Shown one piece after another: positions 50,087-57,990 of a DNA stretch of 64,000 bases (the stretch's first letter is position 1; each line of letters opens with the position of its first letter). Both the position numbers and the translations under genes were made by a program. This DNA is from VGBV01 sp963813725 (GTDB lineage: Bacteria > Actinomycetota > Thermoleophilia > Solirubrobacterales > 70-9): assembly GCA_963813725.1 (NCBI GenBank), contig CAWFAI010000016.1, positions 1-64,000 of the forward strand. The letters run 5' to 3'. The notes beneath the pieces were generated by a model. It did not search any database. It was given only the letters and a program-made list of their open reading frames with translations, and was not told the origin of the DNA.

Positions 50087-50848
50087 ATGTATGGCGTCCC
50101 GCTACTACGGCTCGTCGCGATAGTGCTCGTCCTGACCGCGGTCACCTCGGTGATCATGCTGATCCCCGACTGGAACGGCGAGCAGGCCTCGACGGCCGCC
50201 GACGACATCGACCGCCTGCTCGACGTCGCGATCGTGCTCTCCTCGTTCGTGTTCGCGATCGTGATGACGATGCTCGGCTACTGCATCTACAAGTGGCGGG
50301 CCAGGCCGGGCGACGAATCCGACGGCGAGCCGATCCACGGCAACACCCGGGTCGAGATCGCCTGGACCGTGATCCCGACCGTGATCGTCGCCTGCCTCGC
50401 CGCCTACTCGTGGATCGTGCTGGACGACATCGAGGCCGAGGCCGCGGACGCGATGCCGGTCACGGTCACCGGCCAGCAGTTCGCCTGGAGCTTCGAATAC
50501 CCCGATCAGGGCGTCGAGTCCGACGAGCTACACGTGGTCGTCGACCAGCAGATCGCCGTCGAAATGCGGGCGCTGGACGTGCTCCACTCCTTCTGGGTCC
50601 CCGAGTGGAGGCTCAAGCGCGACGCCGTCCCCGGCGCCCCGGGCTCGGGCATCGACGACGACTTCGTGGTCACCCCGGATCGCGAGGGGACCTTCAGCCT
50701 CATCTGCACCGAGCTCTGCGGCCTGGGTCACGCGACGATGCGGGCTCCGGTGATCGTCGAGACCCAGGAGAAGTTCGACGCCTGGATCGCCAAGCAGCCC
50801 CCGATCCCGCCCGAGCAGCCCGAGCCCTCGGGCTCGCCGGAGTCGTGA
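50087..50848 (+). CDS. ctaC: Cytochrome c oxidase subunit II
   Basis: 253 residues: two membrane helices (LLRLVAIVLVLTAVTSVIML; IVLSSFVFAIVMTMLGYCIY and, after a loop, VEIAWTVIPTVIVACLAAY) and an outside cupredoxin domain. The CuA ligands are complete: His167 in DVLHSFWVPEW, then Cys207, Glu209, Cys211, His215 and Met218 in CTELCGLGHATM. There is no fused cytochrome c domain. It takes electrons from cytochrome c and passes them to subunit I. It starts the operon ctaC-ctaD-USP-like-ctaE. Confidence 0.94.
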   Translation: MYGVPLLRLVAIVLVLTAVTSVIMLIPDWNGEQASTAADDIDRLLDVAIVLSSFVFAIVMTMLGYCIYKWRARPGDESDGEPIHGNTRVEIAWTVIPTVIVACLAAYSWIVLDDIEAEAADAMPVTVTGQQFAWSFEYPDQGVESDELHVVVDQQIAVEMRALDVLHSFWVPEWRLKRDAVPGAPGSGIDDDFVVTPDREGTFSLICTELCGLGHATMRAPVIVETQEKFDAWIAKQPPIPPEQPEPSGSPES

Positions 50849-50879
50849 CGATGAGGGTCATTCGCGTGACGGCCACTGG

Positions 50880-50885
50880 GATAAT
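50880..50885 (+). promoter_or_regulatory. -10 box within the oxidase operon, upstream of ctaD
   Basis: GATAAT lies 7 bases before ATG 50893 of a 6-codon reading frame that overlaps the ctaD start. Confidence 0.4.
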
Positions 50886-50892
50886 GGGCGAG

Positions 50893-50913
50893 ATGAACGG
50901 GGCGGACAGATGA
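50893..50913 (+). CDS. Six-codon leader peptide coupled to ctaD
   Basis: ATG 50893 opens MNGADR and its TGA (50911-50913) overlaps the ctaD ATG (50910). A GATAAT box 7 bases upstream would make it leaderless, and ribosomes ending here could restart on ctaD. It has no homologue I know and rests on position only. Confidence 0.3.
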   Translation: MNGADR

Positions 50914-52823
50914 CCGCGGCGCTGACGCGGCCCGGCTGGTGGCGCGCCGGCCTCTACTTCGTGATCGGCTCGGCCTTCGGGTTCGGGCTCGTGGTCGCCC
51001 TGCGCGCGATCTCGGGCCTTGACCTGTTCCAGACCGAGCCGACGGGCTACCCGCACATCGTCGTGCCGGCGATCACGGGCCCGCTGGGCTTCCTGATCGG
51101 GCTCGGCGTCTTCGACTACTGGTTCCGCTGGGCCTCCGGCGCCCCGACCGTCCCCGACGACCACGCCGACCACGGCGCGACCCGCTGGCAGGACTACTTC
51201 AAGGTCAACACCGATCACAAGGTGATCGGGATCCAGTACATCGTCACCACCTTCTTCTTCTTTTTCTTCGGTGGCTTCCTGGCGATGCTGATGCGGGCCG
51301 AGCTGGCCCAGCCCGGGACCCAGATCGTCGACCCCGGCGTCTTCAACGGGCTCTTCTCCACCCATGCGGCGCTGATGATCTTCGTGTTCGTGATCCCGGT
51401 CTTCGCCGGGATCGCCAACTACGTGCTGCCGCTGATGATCGGGGCGCCGGACATGGCGTTCCCGCGCCTCAACGCCCTCTCGTTCTGGCTGCTGCCGATC
51501 GCCGGCCTGCTCTTCATCGCCAGCTACTTCGTCCCCGGCGGCGCCTTCGACGCCGGCTGGACCGGCTACGCGCCGCTCTCCACGGGCGCCCCATTGGGCC
51601 AGAGCTTCTTCAACTTAGGCGTGCAGTTCGCCGGCGCCTCGTCGATCGCGACGGCGCTCAACTTCCTGGTCACGATCATCACCATGCGTGCGCCGGGAAT
51701 GACGTTCTGGCGCCTGCCCCTGCTCGTCTGGGCGAACCTCTCGACCTCGCTGCTGGTGGTCGCCGCCACGCCGTTCATCGCCGGCGTGCAGTTCATGGTC
51801 CTGTTCGACCGGGCCCTGCACACGAACTTCTTCCAGGCGGCCTTCGGCGGCGACGTCGTCAGCTACCAGCACATCTTCTGGTTCTACTCCCACCCGGCCG
51901 TCTACATCATGATGCTGCCGGGCTTCGGGATCGTCAGCGAGGTGATCGCCACCCACGCCCGCAAGCCCATCTTCGGCTACCGCCTGATGGCCCTGGCGCT
52001 GATCGGGATCGTGATCCTCAGCTACACCGTCTGGGCGCACCACATGTTCGTCGCCGGCATGTTCGAGTGGCTGCGGGTGCCGATGATGATCACGACGCTG
52101 CTGATCGCCGTCCCGACGGGGATCAAGATCTTCTCCTGGCTCGGGACCCTGTTCCAATCGGTGCTGCACCTGAGATCGACCGCGATGCTGTTCGCGCTCG
52201 GCTTCATCGTCACCTTCACCATCGGCGGCATCTCCGGGGTGATGCTGGGGATGATCCCGATCGACATCCACGTCAGCGACACCTACTTCGTCGTCGCGCA
52301 CATCCACTTCGTGCTCTTCGGCGGCTCGGTGTTCACGATCTTCGCCGGCATCTACCACTGGTTCCCGAAGATGACCGGCCGCATGTACGACGAGCGGCTG
52401 GGACGGGTGCACTTCTACCTCACGCTCGCCGGCATGCTCGGCACCTTCGTGCCGATGCACTGGATCGGGATGGAGGGCATGCCGCGCCGCGTCGCCGACT
52501 ACGCCGCCGAGTTCGGGGACTGGAACCTGATCATCTCGGTCTCGTCGTTCCTGCTCGGTGCCGCGCAGCTGGTCTTCCTCTACAACATGATCGTCAGCTG
52601 GCGCTACGGGCCCAAGGCCGGCCCGAACCCCTGGCGGGCGAAGACGATCGAGTGGCAGGTCAGCTCGCCGCCCCCGATCTTCAACTTCGACGAGATCCCG
52701 CGCGTGGTCGGCGGCCCCTATGAGTTCGGCGTGCCCGGCGCCCGCCACGCGATCATGGCCGGCGAGGAGGCCGAGGTGAAGAAGCCCGAGCGCACCGAGG
52801 CCGGGATCGGAGCCCCGACGTGA
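50910..52823 (+). CDS. ctaD: Cytochrome c oxidase subunit I, A2 (YS) type
   Basis: 637 residues. All ligands are present: haem a His152 and His466, CuB His328, His377 and His378, haem a3 His464, and the cross-linked Tyr332. Helix VI reads FYSHPAVYIMMLPGFG, so the proton-channel Glu of A1 enzymes is replaced and the Tyr-Ser pair of A2-type oxidases is present. The first 100 residues are an extra N-terminal part with two membrane helices (AGLYFVIGSAFGFGLVVAL, ITGPLGFLIGLGVFDYWF) before the common start DHKVIGIQYIVTT. It reduces O2 and pumps protons together with CtaC and CtaE. Confidence 0.95.
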   Translation: MTAALTRPGWWRAGLYFVIGSAFGFGLVVALRAISGLDLFQTEPTGYPHIVVPAITGPLGFLIGLGVFDYWFRWASGAPTVPDDHADHGATRWQDYFKVNTDHKVIGIQYIVTTFFFFFFGGFLAMLMRAELAQPGTQIVDPGVFNGLFSTHAALMIFVFVIPVFAGIANYVLPLMIGAPDMAFPRLNALSFWLLPIAGLLFIASYFVPGGAFDAGWTGYAPLSTGAPLGQSFFNLGVQFAGASSIATALNFLVTIITMRAPGMTFWRLPLLVWANLSTSLLVVAATPFIAGVQFMVLFDRALHTNFFQAAFGGDVVSYQHIFWFYSHPAVYIMMLPGFGIVSEVIATHARKPIFGYRLMALALIGIVILSYTVWAHHMFVAGMFEWLRVPMMITTLLIAVPTGIKIFSWLGTLFQSVLHLRSTAMLFALGFIVTFTIGGISGVMLGMIPIDIHVSDTYFVVAHIHFVLFGGSVFTIFAGIYHWFPKMTGRMYDERLGRVHFYLTLAGMLGTFVPMHWIGMEGMPRRVADYAAEFGDWNLIISVSSFLLGAAQLVFLYNMIVSWRYGPKAGPNPWRAKTIEWQVSSPPPIFNFDEIPRVVGGPYEFGVPGARHAIMAGEEAEVKKPERTEAGIGAPT

Positions 52824-53923
52824 TGGCTGACGAGCCGACCGACAAGGCGGATGACCCGGCCGAGAAGGCCGACGAGAAGCTCCAGGACGCCGTCGACGTG
52901 CCGGGCGAGGACGAGAAGTCCCCCGAGCCCGGTCCCTCCGGCGAGGGGAGCACCGACCTCGGCACCCCCGCCGAGCACGAGTCCGAGGTCGTCGCTGCGC
53001 CCGAGCCGAGCGGCCAGGGCGACCCCGACCCGCCGCCCTCGCGCGAGGACGTGGACCGGGTGCTGATCTTCCTGAACGAGGTCGCCGGCGGGCGCAAGCT
53101 GGTGACGGCGGCGCGGGAGCTCGCCGATGCCGGGGCCACGTACTTCGGGGTGGTCGCCCCACAGAACCAGCCCGCGGTGGGCCAGCTTGTCGACAGCGAC
53201 GAGACCCGCGACGCGGCCCAGAGCCGGGTGGACGTGACCCAGGCGGTGCTGGCCGAGTTCGGGATCGAGGCCGAGGGCGCGGTGATGGACCCCGACCCCT
53301 CGCTGGCGCTGGATGACGCCGGGCGGGCGACCAAACCCGACTACGTGCTGCTCTCGGCGCTCTACGACACCCGCTTCGGGTGGATGCGCCGCGATCTGGT
53401 CGAGTGGGCCAAGGACAACCTCGGCGCCCGCGTCGAGCACATTCCGGTCCGCGTCGACGACGACGCCGTGCGCTGGGACCTGACCCACGTGCTGGTGGTG
53501 GGCACCAAGACGGTCAACAGCCCCGACCTGCTGAAGCGGCTGAAGGAGCGCGCCGCCGACAAGCCCCACCGCTACACGTTCATCTGCCCCAAGTCGGGGG
53601 ACGTCGAGCGCGAGCAGGTCTGCGCCAATCTGGCAGCCACCCTCGCCGAGCTCTACCGCGACGACGTCGATGCCACCGGCCAGCCGATGAGCCCCGACCC
53701 CTTCCACGCGATCCAGAACGCGATCGAGCACTACCGCATCGACGAGATCCTGATCTCGACCCTGAAGGGCGAGCAGTCGAAGTGGCTCGAGGAGGGCCTG
53801 ATCGACCGCGTCAAGGAGATCACCGACAAGCCGGTCGAGCACGTCGAGTCGAGCGCGGGGCCCGATGAGCCGAAGCCCCAGGCCGCCGCGGCTGCTGCTG
53901 GAGCAACGGAAGGAAGCGCCTGA
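52823..53923 (+). CDS. Tandem universal-stress-like protein inside the oxidase operon
   Basis: About 366 residues; ATG 52823 shares one base with the ctaD stop. The first 70 residues are acidic, Pro/Asp/Glu-rich and disordered. Two similar α/β units follow: DRVLIFLNEVAGGRKLVTAARELADAGATYFGVVAP...PDYVLLSALYDTRFGWMRRDLVEWAKDNLGARVEHIPV, and THVLVVGTKTVNSPDLLKRLKERAADKPHRYTFICPK...DEILISTLKGEQSKWLEEGLIDRVKEITDKPVEHVE. Each resembles a universal-stress/HUP-type fold, but no ATP-binding G-x2-G-x9-G motif is seen. It is cytoplasmic. Its place between ctaD and ctaE, with overlapping genes on both sides, implies a role linked to the oxidase. Confidence 0.7.
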   Translation: MADEPTDKADDPAEKADEKLQDAVDVPGEDEKSPEPGPSGEGSTDLGTPAEHESEVVAAPEPSGQGDPDPPPSREDVDRVLIFLNEVAGGRKLVTAARELADAGATYFGVVAPQNQPAVGQLVDSDETRDAAQSRVDVTQAVLAEFGIEAEGAVMDPDPSLALDDAGRATKPDYVLLSALYDTRFGWMRRDLVEWAKDNLGARVEHIPVRVDDDAVRWDLTHVLVVGTKTVNSPDLLKRLKERAADKPHRYTFICPKSGDVEREQVCANLAATLAELYRDDVDATGQPMSPDPFHAIQNAIEHYRIDEILISTLKGEQSKWLEEGLIDRVKEITDKPVEHVESSAGPDEPKPQAAAAAAGATEGSA

Positions 53924-54561
53924 TGGAATCGGCCTCAGTAGCGGCGGGCGGCCACCGCGCCGACGATCACGCGCATGAGCACCACGGCCCGCCCGAGGCC
54001 CACCAGAGCTCGCGGATCGACCGGCAGACCCTCGGGATCCTGCTCTTCATCATCACCGAGGCGATGCTGTTCGGGGCGTTCTTCGCCTCCTACTTCTTCC
54101 TCCGCGTCGTCGCCAACGAGGGGCCCTGGCCGCCGGCCGAGTTCGAGCTGCCGGTCTCGGTCGCGTTCGTCAACACGCTGATCCTGGTCAGCTCCAGCTT
54201 CACGATGCACTGGGCGCTCGAGTCGATCCGCGCCGGCAACCGGCGCGGCATGCAGATGGGGCTGGTCACGACCTTCCTGCTGGGCGCGACCTTCCTCTTC
54301 ATCCAGATGAACGAGTACATCCACATCGGCTTCAGCGCCCGCGACGGCGCCTTCGGCACGATCTTCTACGGCCTCACCGGCCTTCACGGCGCCCACGTCT
54401 TCGTCGGCCTCACCCTGCTCGCGATCGCCGCCACCCGCGCCTTCCGCGGCCACTACGGCCCCGCCGCCAAGGACCACCTGGGCGTCGAGGTGCCCGGCAT
54501 CTACTGGCACTTCGTCGACGTGATGTGGATCATCGTCTTCACCTCGGTCTACGTGCTCTAG
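53923..54561 (+). CDS. ctaE: Cytochrome c oxidase subunit III
   Basis: 212 residues, five membrane helices, starting after a His-rich N-terminus (GGHRADDHAHEHHGPPEAH). Motifs are LGILLFIITEAMLFGAFFASYFFLR, NTLILVSSSFTMHWALESI, TFLFIQMNEYIHIGFSA, FYGLTGLHGAHVFVGLTLL and GVEVPGIYWHFVDVMWIIVFTSVYVL, including the Glu in the EAMLFGAFFASYFFLR helix. It stabilises subunit I and proton uptake. ATG shares one base with the previous stop, closing the oxidase operon. Confidence 0.93.
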   Translation: MESASVAAGGHRADDHAHEHHGPPEAHQSSRIDRQTLGILLFIITEAMLFGAFFASYFFLRVVANEGPWPPAEFELPVSVAFVNTLILVSSSFTMHWALESIRAGNRRGMQMGLVTTFLLGATFLFIQMNEYIHIGFSARDGAFGTIFYGLTGLHGAHVFVGLTLLAIAATRAFRGHYGPAAKDHLGVEVPGIYWHFVDVMWIIVFTSVYVL

Positions 54562-54740
54562 AACCGCTGCACCTGCGCGGGAGCGTTTCGAAAGTAGGCC
54601 GGTCGCTACTGGGTGCCTAATTTGCCGGGGGGATCGGCGGGCCCCAGCAGCTCCACGGTAAGGGCGCTACGGTCCATCTCGGCGCGGCCCAACGGCTTGT
54701 CTTGCAACTTTTCTGCGGGCCGCACCATCAGGAGATCGCG

Positions 54741-55196
54741 ATGGCACGGCGGTATCCACAACCAGAGCAACCGACGTCCGATCCAAGCGACGCTTCCTCC
54801 CGCCCCTGGGAAACGCGAATCCAGATCCTGATCGCGGTCGCGCTCGGGCTCGCGGCCATCGTCACCGCCGCCGCCGTGTACCGCAACGAGCAAGAGGACC
54901 ACAAGGCGACGAAGGACTACCACGCCGCGACCTCCTACCTCGTCTCCGCCGTGGGTGCCGGGATCACCTCGCCGCGGGGCAAAAAGCTCGAGGCACTGGC
55001 CGAGCAGGCGGAACACGACGCCGAGGATCACCAGGAAAGGGCGACCAGCTACACCCTCGCCGAGGTGATCCTCGCGACCTCGCTCTTCCTCTTCGGGATC
55101 GCCGGGATCAGCTCGCTCTGGATAATCAAGATCGGGGCGCTCTCGTGCGCCTCAGTGGTGTTCGCGGTCGCCGTGGTCGTGCTGGCGACTTTCTAG
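54741..55196 (+). CDS. Three-helix membrane protein, DUF4337-like
   Basis: 151 residues from ATG 54741 (AGGAG 7 bases upstream). A cytoplasmic Pro/Ser-rich start is followed by a helix (IQILIAVALGLAAIVTAAAVY), an outside/inside polar segment YRNEQEDHKATKDYHAATSYLVSAVGAGITSPRGKKLEALAEQAEHDAEDHQERATSYTLAEV, and two more helices. The layout resembles DUF4337 proteins. Function unknown. The 179-base gap before it contains no gene I can support. Confidence 0.6.
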   Translation: MARRYPQPEQPTSDPSDASSRPWETRIQILIAVALGLAAIVTAAAVYRNEQEDHKATKDYHAATSYLVSAVGAGITSPRGKKLEALAEQAEHDAEDHQERATSYTLAEVILATSLFLFGIAGISSLWIIKIGALSCASVVFAVAVVVLATF

Positions 55197-55288
55197 CTCT
55201 GCCGACTACCGTGATCATGCGACGATGTGGATCATCGTCTTGCACCTCGAGTCCACGTCCTCTAGCTCCGGCCGCCGACCGGAACGAA

Positions 55289-55310
55289 ACCGGGGGCCGA
55301 AGCCCCCGGT
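55289..55310 (-). terminator. Terminator hairpin with UUCG loop
   Basis: On the minus strand ACCGGGGGC-TTCG-GCCCCCGGT followed by TTCG, 28 bases after the stop of the secreted-protein gene at 55338. The UUCG tetraloop makes it very stable. Confidence 0.75.
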
Positions 55311-55337
55311 CTCCACAAGCGATTCTCTGAAGGGGAC

Positions 55338-55890
55338 TCAGGACATGACGATGTAGAACTGGGCGTCCTGCAGGGCCGCGCCCGCTGCGGGATCGTCGTC
55401 CCGGCTCTCGATCGAGACCTGCTCCACACCAGCACACGCCCCGTTGTTGGTGTTGACCGACGCGATGAAGAAGTTGTCCTGTGCGTTGCGTGTTCTCGGC
55501 GTCCCCGGTGATGAGGACCGTTTTCGGGGTGAACGTGAGACCGTTGATGCAGTAGACGCCATCCGCGGGGTTGGTCACGTTCGCCGAGGCGATGTTCAGC
55601 GCGACAGAGGCGACGTCAGCACCACGCCGTTCTGGTTGATCCGGGCATAGCCATGCGCCCCATTCGCCGCGGAGCGGAACCTCGTTCAGCGAGGCTTCAT
55701 CGACGTCTTCGGCCTTGACCTGGTTCTTGACGATGTTGGCCGAATCGACCGTGTTCTTCTTCAGGTCGTTGTTGTCGACCTTGTTCTTGCCGTCCAGCGC
55801 AGTCGCCGTGCCTCCGAGCGCGACGAGCAACGCCACGAATGCCAGCGCCATCGCCGGCGACGGCAGTGCGGACTTGATCCTCTTCCTCAT
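55338..55890 (-). CDS. Secreted protein with 'NNDLKKNTVDSANI' repeat region (three frameshifts)
   Basis: AGGTGA precedes ATG 55890. The N-terminus is a signal peptide (KSALPSPAMALAFVALLVALGGTATA) then DGKNKVDNNDLKKNTVDSANIVKNQVKAEDVDEASL, a repeat-like opening common in secreted proteins of this group. After EWGA the frame shifts to ARINQNGVVLTSPLS, shifts again to LNIASANVTNPADGVYCINGLTFTPKTVLITGDAENT, and again to RNAQDNFFIASVNTNNGACAGVEQVSIESRDDDPAAGAALQDAQFYIVMS, the true end. Every piece is coherent, so three indels in an intact gene are likelier than decay. Repaired, it is about 184 residues. Function unknown. Confidence 0.7.
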
Positions 55891-56041
55891 GTGCTCACCT
55901 TTCTCGCTTCACCCGGGCCGTCATTGGCCACGAGCGACGGCAGCCTTACACGAACTGCCTGGCGCAACAACCCGGGGCGCGGGTCGCAGAGAGCGCGTCC
56001 ATCCTCACCTGAGCGTCGTGCGCCTCGCACGGCCCGGCTGG

Positions 56042-56047
56042 CAGAAT
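56042..56047 (+). promoter_or_regulatory. -10 box, leaderless, for the gene starting at 56054
   Basis: CAGAAT lies 6 bases before GTG 56054. Confidence 0.4.
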
Positions 56048-56053
56048 CGCCGC

Positions 56054-56314
56054 GTGGAGCCCGACCGCCCGCCCCGAAACCCCTTCCGCAGCGAGGCCGA
56101 CGCCTTTCGCGTGCTGATCATGTTCGTCGCGGCAGGCGCCCTCGTGGTCGCCGCCGCTGTCCTGATCGGCGGGCTGGCCGGGGTCGTGATCGCGGCGCTG
56201 CTGCTCGCCATCGGCGCGTGGAGAGCCTGGGGCCTGCTGCAGACCTGGCGTCGCGAGGGCTCAGACCCCCACCAAGAAGCCGGACCGAGGAGCGAGGGTC
56301 CGCCCGGGCAGTAG
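56054..56314 (+). CDS. Small two-helix membrane protein
   Basis: 86 residues from GTG 56054: VEPDRPPRNPFRSEADAFRVLIMFVAAGALVVAAAVLIGGLAGVVIAALLLAIGAWRAWGLLQTWRREGSD and a polar tail. Two tightly spaced membrane helices with cytoplasmic ends. Unknown function. It is convergent with the cytochrome c gene, with 69 bases between stops. Confidence 0.6.
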   Translation: MEPDRPPRNPFRSEADAFRVLIMFVAAGALVVAAAVLIGGLAGVVIAALLLAIGAWRAWGLLQTWRREGSDPHQEAGPRSEGPPGQ

Positions 56315-56383
56315 CCCCCGCCCGGCGAATCAGGCCGTCCTGAGCGTTTTGGTGATCTCGGCTCGGCGGGGCGGGGGCGGGCG

Positions 56384-57068
56384 TTACTGGCCTCCGCCGC
56401 CGGCTGAGTCGAGCAGGTAGCGGACCAGTTGCTGGAGCTGCTCGGGGGTCAGGGTGTCCTCGTAGTTGGCGGGCATCACGCCGGGGTCGAAGCCGGACGA
56501 GATCTGGGCCTCGGGATCGGTGATCGACTCTGAGACCTGCATCGGGCTCTGGCCTGGGAGGACGTCGTCGAGGTTGGGGCCGATCGTGCCCGTGGTCCCG
56601 GCTTCGCTCAGCGTGTGGCAGCCGCCGCAGTTGGTGGCGAAGAACTCGGGGGCGATGAACTCGGGCGGCTCGATGCCCGGCACGCCGGCGACGCTGGCGA
56701 CGTAGGACGCGACGTCCTCGGCGTCCTCGCCCTCGACCAGGTTGGGCGGGCATGTAGACCTCGACGTCCTCGGGGCTGGCGGGGCGGGGGTTCGCGATCT
56801 GGGACTGGACGACGCCCTCGATCGTGTCCTGGTCCATGCCCGAGGCGCGGGCTGCCTCGAACGCCAGGTCCAGGTTGGGCCCGACGTCGGCGTTGGTGCC
56901 GGCAGCGGTCAGGGCGTGACAGCTGCCGCACTTCTGCGTGAACAGCTGCTCGCCGCGCTCGGTGTCGGCGCTCTCCTGCAGGTCGCAGCCGGTCAGCGCG
57001 GCGAGCGCGGCCAGGGCCGCGCCGGCGCCCACGAGGAGCTTCGCCTGCCGTCTGGAGGGGAGCCGCAT
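56384..57068 (-). CDS. Dihaem cytochrome c lipoprotein (one frameshift)
   Basis: Two c-type haem sites, CGSCHAL and CGGCHTL, each in a cytochrome c domain. ATG 57068 starts a signal with lipobox (ALAALTGC), then ERGEQLFTQKCGSCHALTAAGTNADVGPNLD...EVYMPA. At a run of three G (plus strand 56744-56746) the frame shifts and resumes NLVEGEDAEDVASYVASVAGVPGIEPPEFIAPEFFATNCGGCHTLSEAGTTGTIGPNLDDVLPG...MPANYEDTLTPEQLQQLVRYLLD. Repaired, it is about 227 residues, anchored outside the membrane. Met residues (YMPA, VMPANY) give the sixth ligands. It could feed electrons to the oxidase encoded nearby. Confidence 0.87.
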
Positions 57069-57077
57069 CGGACGGGA

Positions 57078-57083
57078 ATCCTA
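57078..57083 (-). promoter_or_regulatory. -10 box of the cytochrome c gene, leaderless
   Basis: TAGGAT (within TATAGGAT) on the minus strand, 9 bases before ATG 57068. Confidence 0.55.
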
Positions 57084-57204
57084 TATGCCGTCTCGCCCGT
57101 CCCAATCGGTGGCGGGGCGCCATTCCCGCCGTCCCGCGACGGGCGTCGGATAAGCTTGCGCCGAAAGGCACTATCACCCGGAAGCGGAGAGCCGAGGGAA
57201 ACCG

Positions 57205-57606
57205 ATGGAGGTTCGCGAGGGCATGTCGAGCGTGATCCTGGCCGTGGGGCCGGACCACACGCTTCGCGAGGCTGCCGCCAAGATGACCGAAAAGGGGACC
57301 GGTGCCGCGCTGGTCTTCGACGAGCTGTCGCCGGCGCCGAGGATCATCACCGAGCGCGACGTGCTCAACGCGATCGGCACCGGCATCGACCCGGACGAGG
57401 CCACCGTCGCCGATCACATGAGCGACAGCACCATCTCCGCACCGCCCGATTGGAGCCTCGAGCGGGCGGCCGAGGAGATGGTGAAGCTGGGCATCCGCCA
57501 CCTGGTCGTGGTGGACCGCGGCGAGTTGGTCGGCGTGCTCTCGATGCGAGACATCGTCCGGGTCTGGACGCGCGTCGGCGCGACCAGCTCGATCAACCCC
57601 CCGTAG
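57205..57606 (+). CDS. CBS-domain pair protein
   Basis: 133 residues, two CBS domains and nothing else: MSSVILAVGPDHTLREAAAKMTEKGTGAALVFDELSPAPRIITERDVLNAIG and MSDSTISAPPDWSLERAAEEMVKLGIRHLVVVDRGELVGVLSMRDIVRVW. The ITERD and SMRD segments are the usual nucleotide-contacting ends of each domain. It is likely an AMP/ATP- or SAM-sensing cytoplasmic regulator with unknown partner. GAGGGA precedes the ATG. Confidence 0.88.
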   Translation: MEVREGMSSVILAVGPDHTLREAAAKMTEKGTGAALVFDELSPAPRIITERDVLNAIGTGIDPDEATVADHMSDSTISAPPDWSLERAAEEMVKLGIRHLVVVDRGELVGVLSMRDIVRVWTRVGATSSINPP

Positions 57607-57618
57607 GGTCTCCGCCCG

Positions 57619-57870
57619 CTACTCGCGGCCGGAGAGGGGAATCGGCGCTGTGTCCGTGTGCTGGCGGTTCGGCATCGCCGCGATCTCGCGCCGGTTGGCG
57701 CGCAGCCAGCCGGCCAGCGCGATCAGGGCGACGAGGCCGCCGATCACGGCGTAGGGCCACCAGGCGAAGAGCCCGATGACGACGGCGGCGAGGCCGACGG
57801 CGAACAGGGCCGGGCGCGCCGAGGGAGCGCTCTGGTAGATCAGCTCCGTGGGCTGGGGAGGCTGGCTCAC
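57619..57870 (-). CDS. Small two-helix membrane protein of the ctaA-ctaB operon
   Basis: 83 residues from GTG 57870, overlapping the stop of the 36-residue gene upstream (GTGA). SQPPQPTELIYQSAPSARPALFAVGLAAVVIGLFAWWPYAVIGGLVALIALAGWLRANRREIAAMP, then a polar tail. Two membrane helices. It may be a minor oxidase subunit, judging only by its place behind coxB-coxA-ctaA-ctaB. No family is recognised. Confidence 0.6.
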   Translation of the reverse strand: MSQPPQPTELIYQSAPSARPALFAVGLAAVVIGLFAWWPYAVIGGLVALIALAGWLRANRREIAAMPNRQHTDTAPIPLSGRE

Positions 57871-57977
57871 GCGAGGTAGAGGACGGTCACGTAGAAGGCC
57901 AAGCCGAACACGAACAGCGCGATCGTCCCGGTCAGCAGGCCTGCCCCGAGGTTGCCCCTGGCGCGTTCGCGGTCCAC
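57867..57977 (-). CDS. 36-residue single-helix membrane protein
   Basis: GTG 57977 to TGA 57867: VDRERARGNLGAGLLTGTIALFVFGLAFYVTVLYLA. One membrane helix after a basic cytoplasmic start. A -10 box (TAGGCT) lies 7 bases upstream, and its stop overlaps the next start (GTGA). Both support a real gene despite its size. Single-helix subunits of this length are common in terminal oxidases, so a minor oxidase or haem-assembly subunit is plausible. Confidence 0.6.
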   Translation of the reverse strand: MDRERARGNLGAGLLTGTIALFVFGLAFYVTVLYLA

Positions 57978-57984
57978 GGCGGGA

Positions 57985-57990
57985 AGCCTA
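57985..57990 (-). promoter_or_regulatory. -10 box, leaderless, for the 36-residue membrane gene
   Basis: TAGGCT on the minus strand, 7 bases before GTG 57977, inside the end of ctaB. Confidence 0.45.

Noticed and set aside
51615..53162. A 515-codon minus-strand frame across ctaD and the next gene
   Set aside because: Arg/Asp/His-rich translation of antisense sequence, no promoter, and it runs through two real genes.
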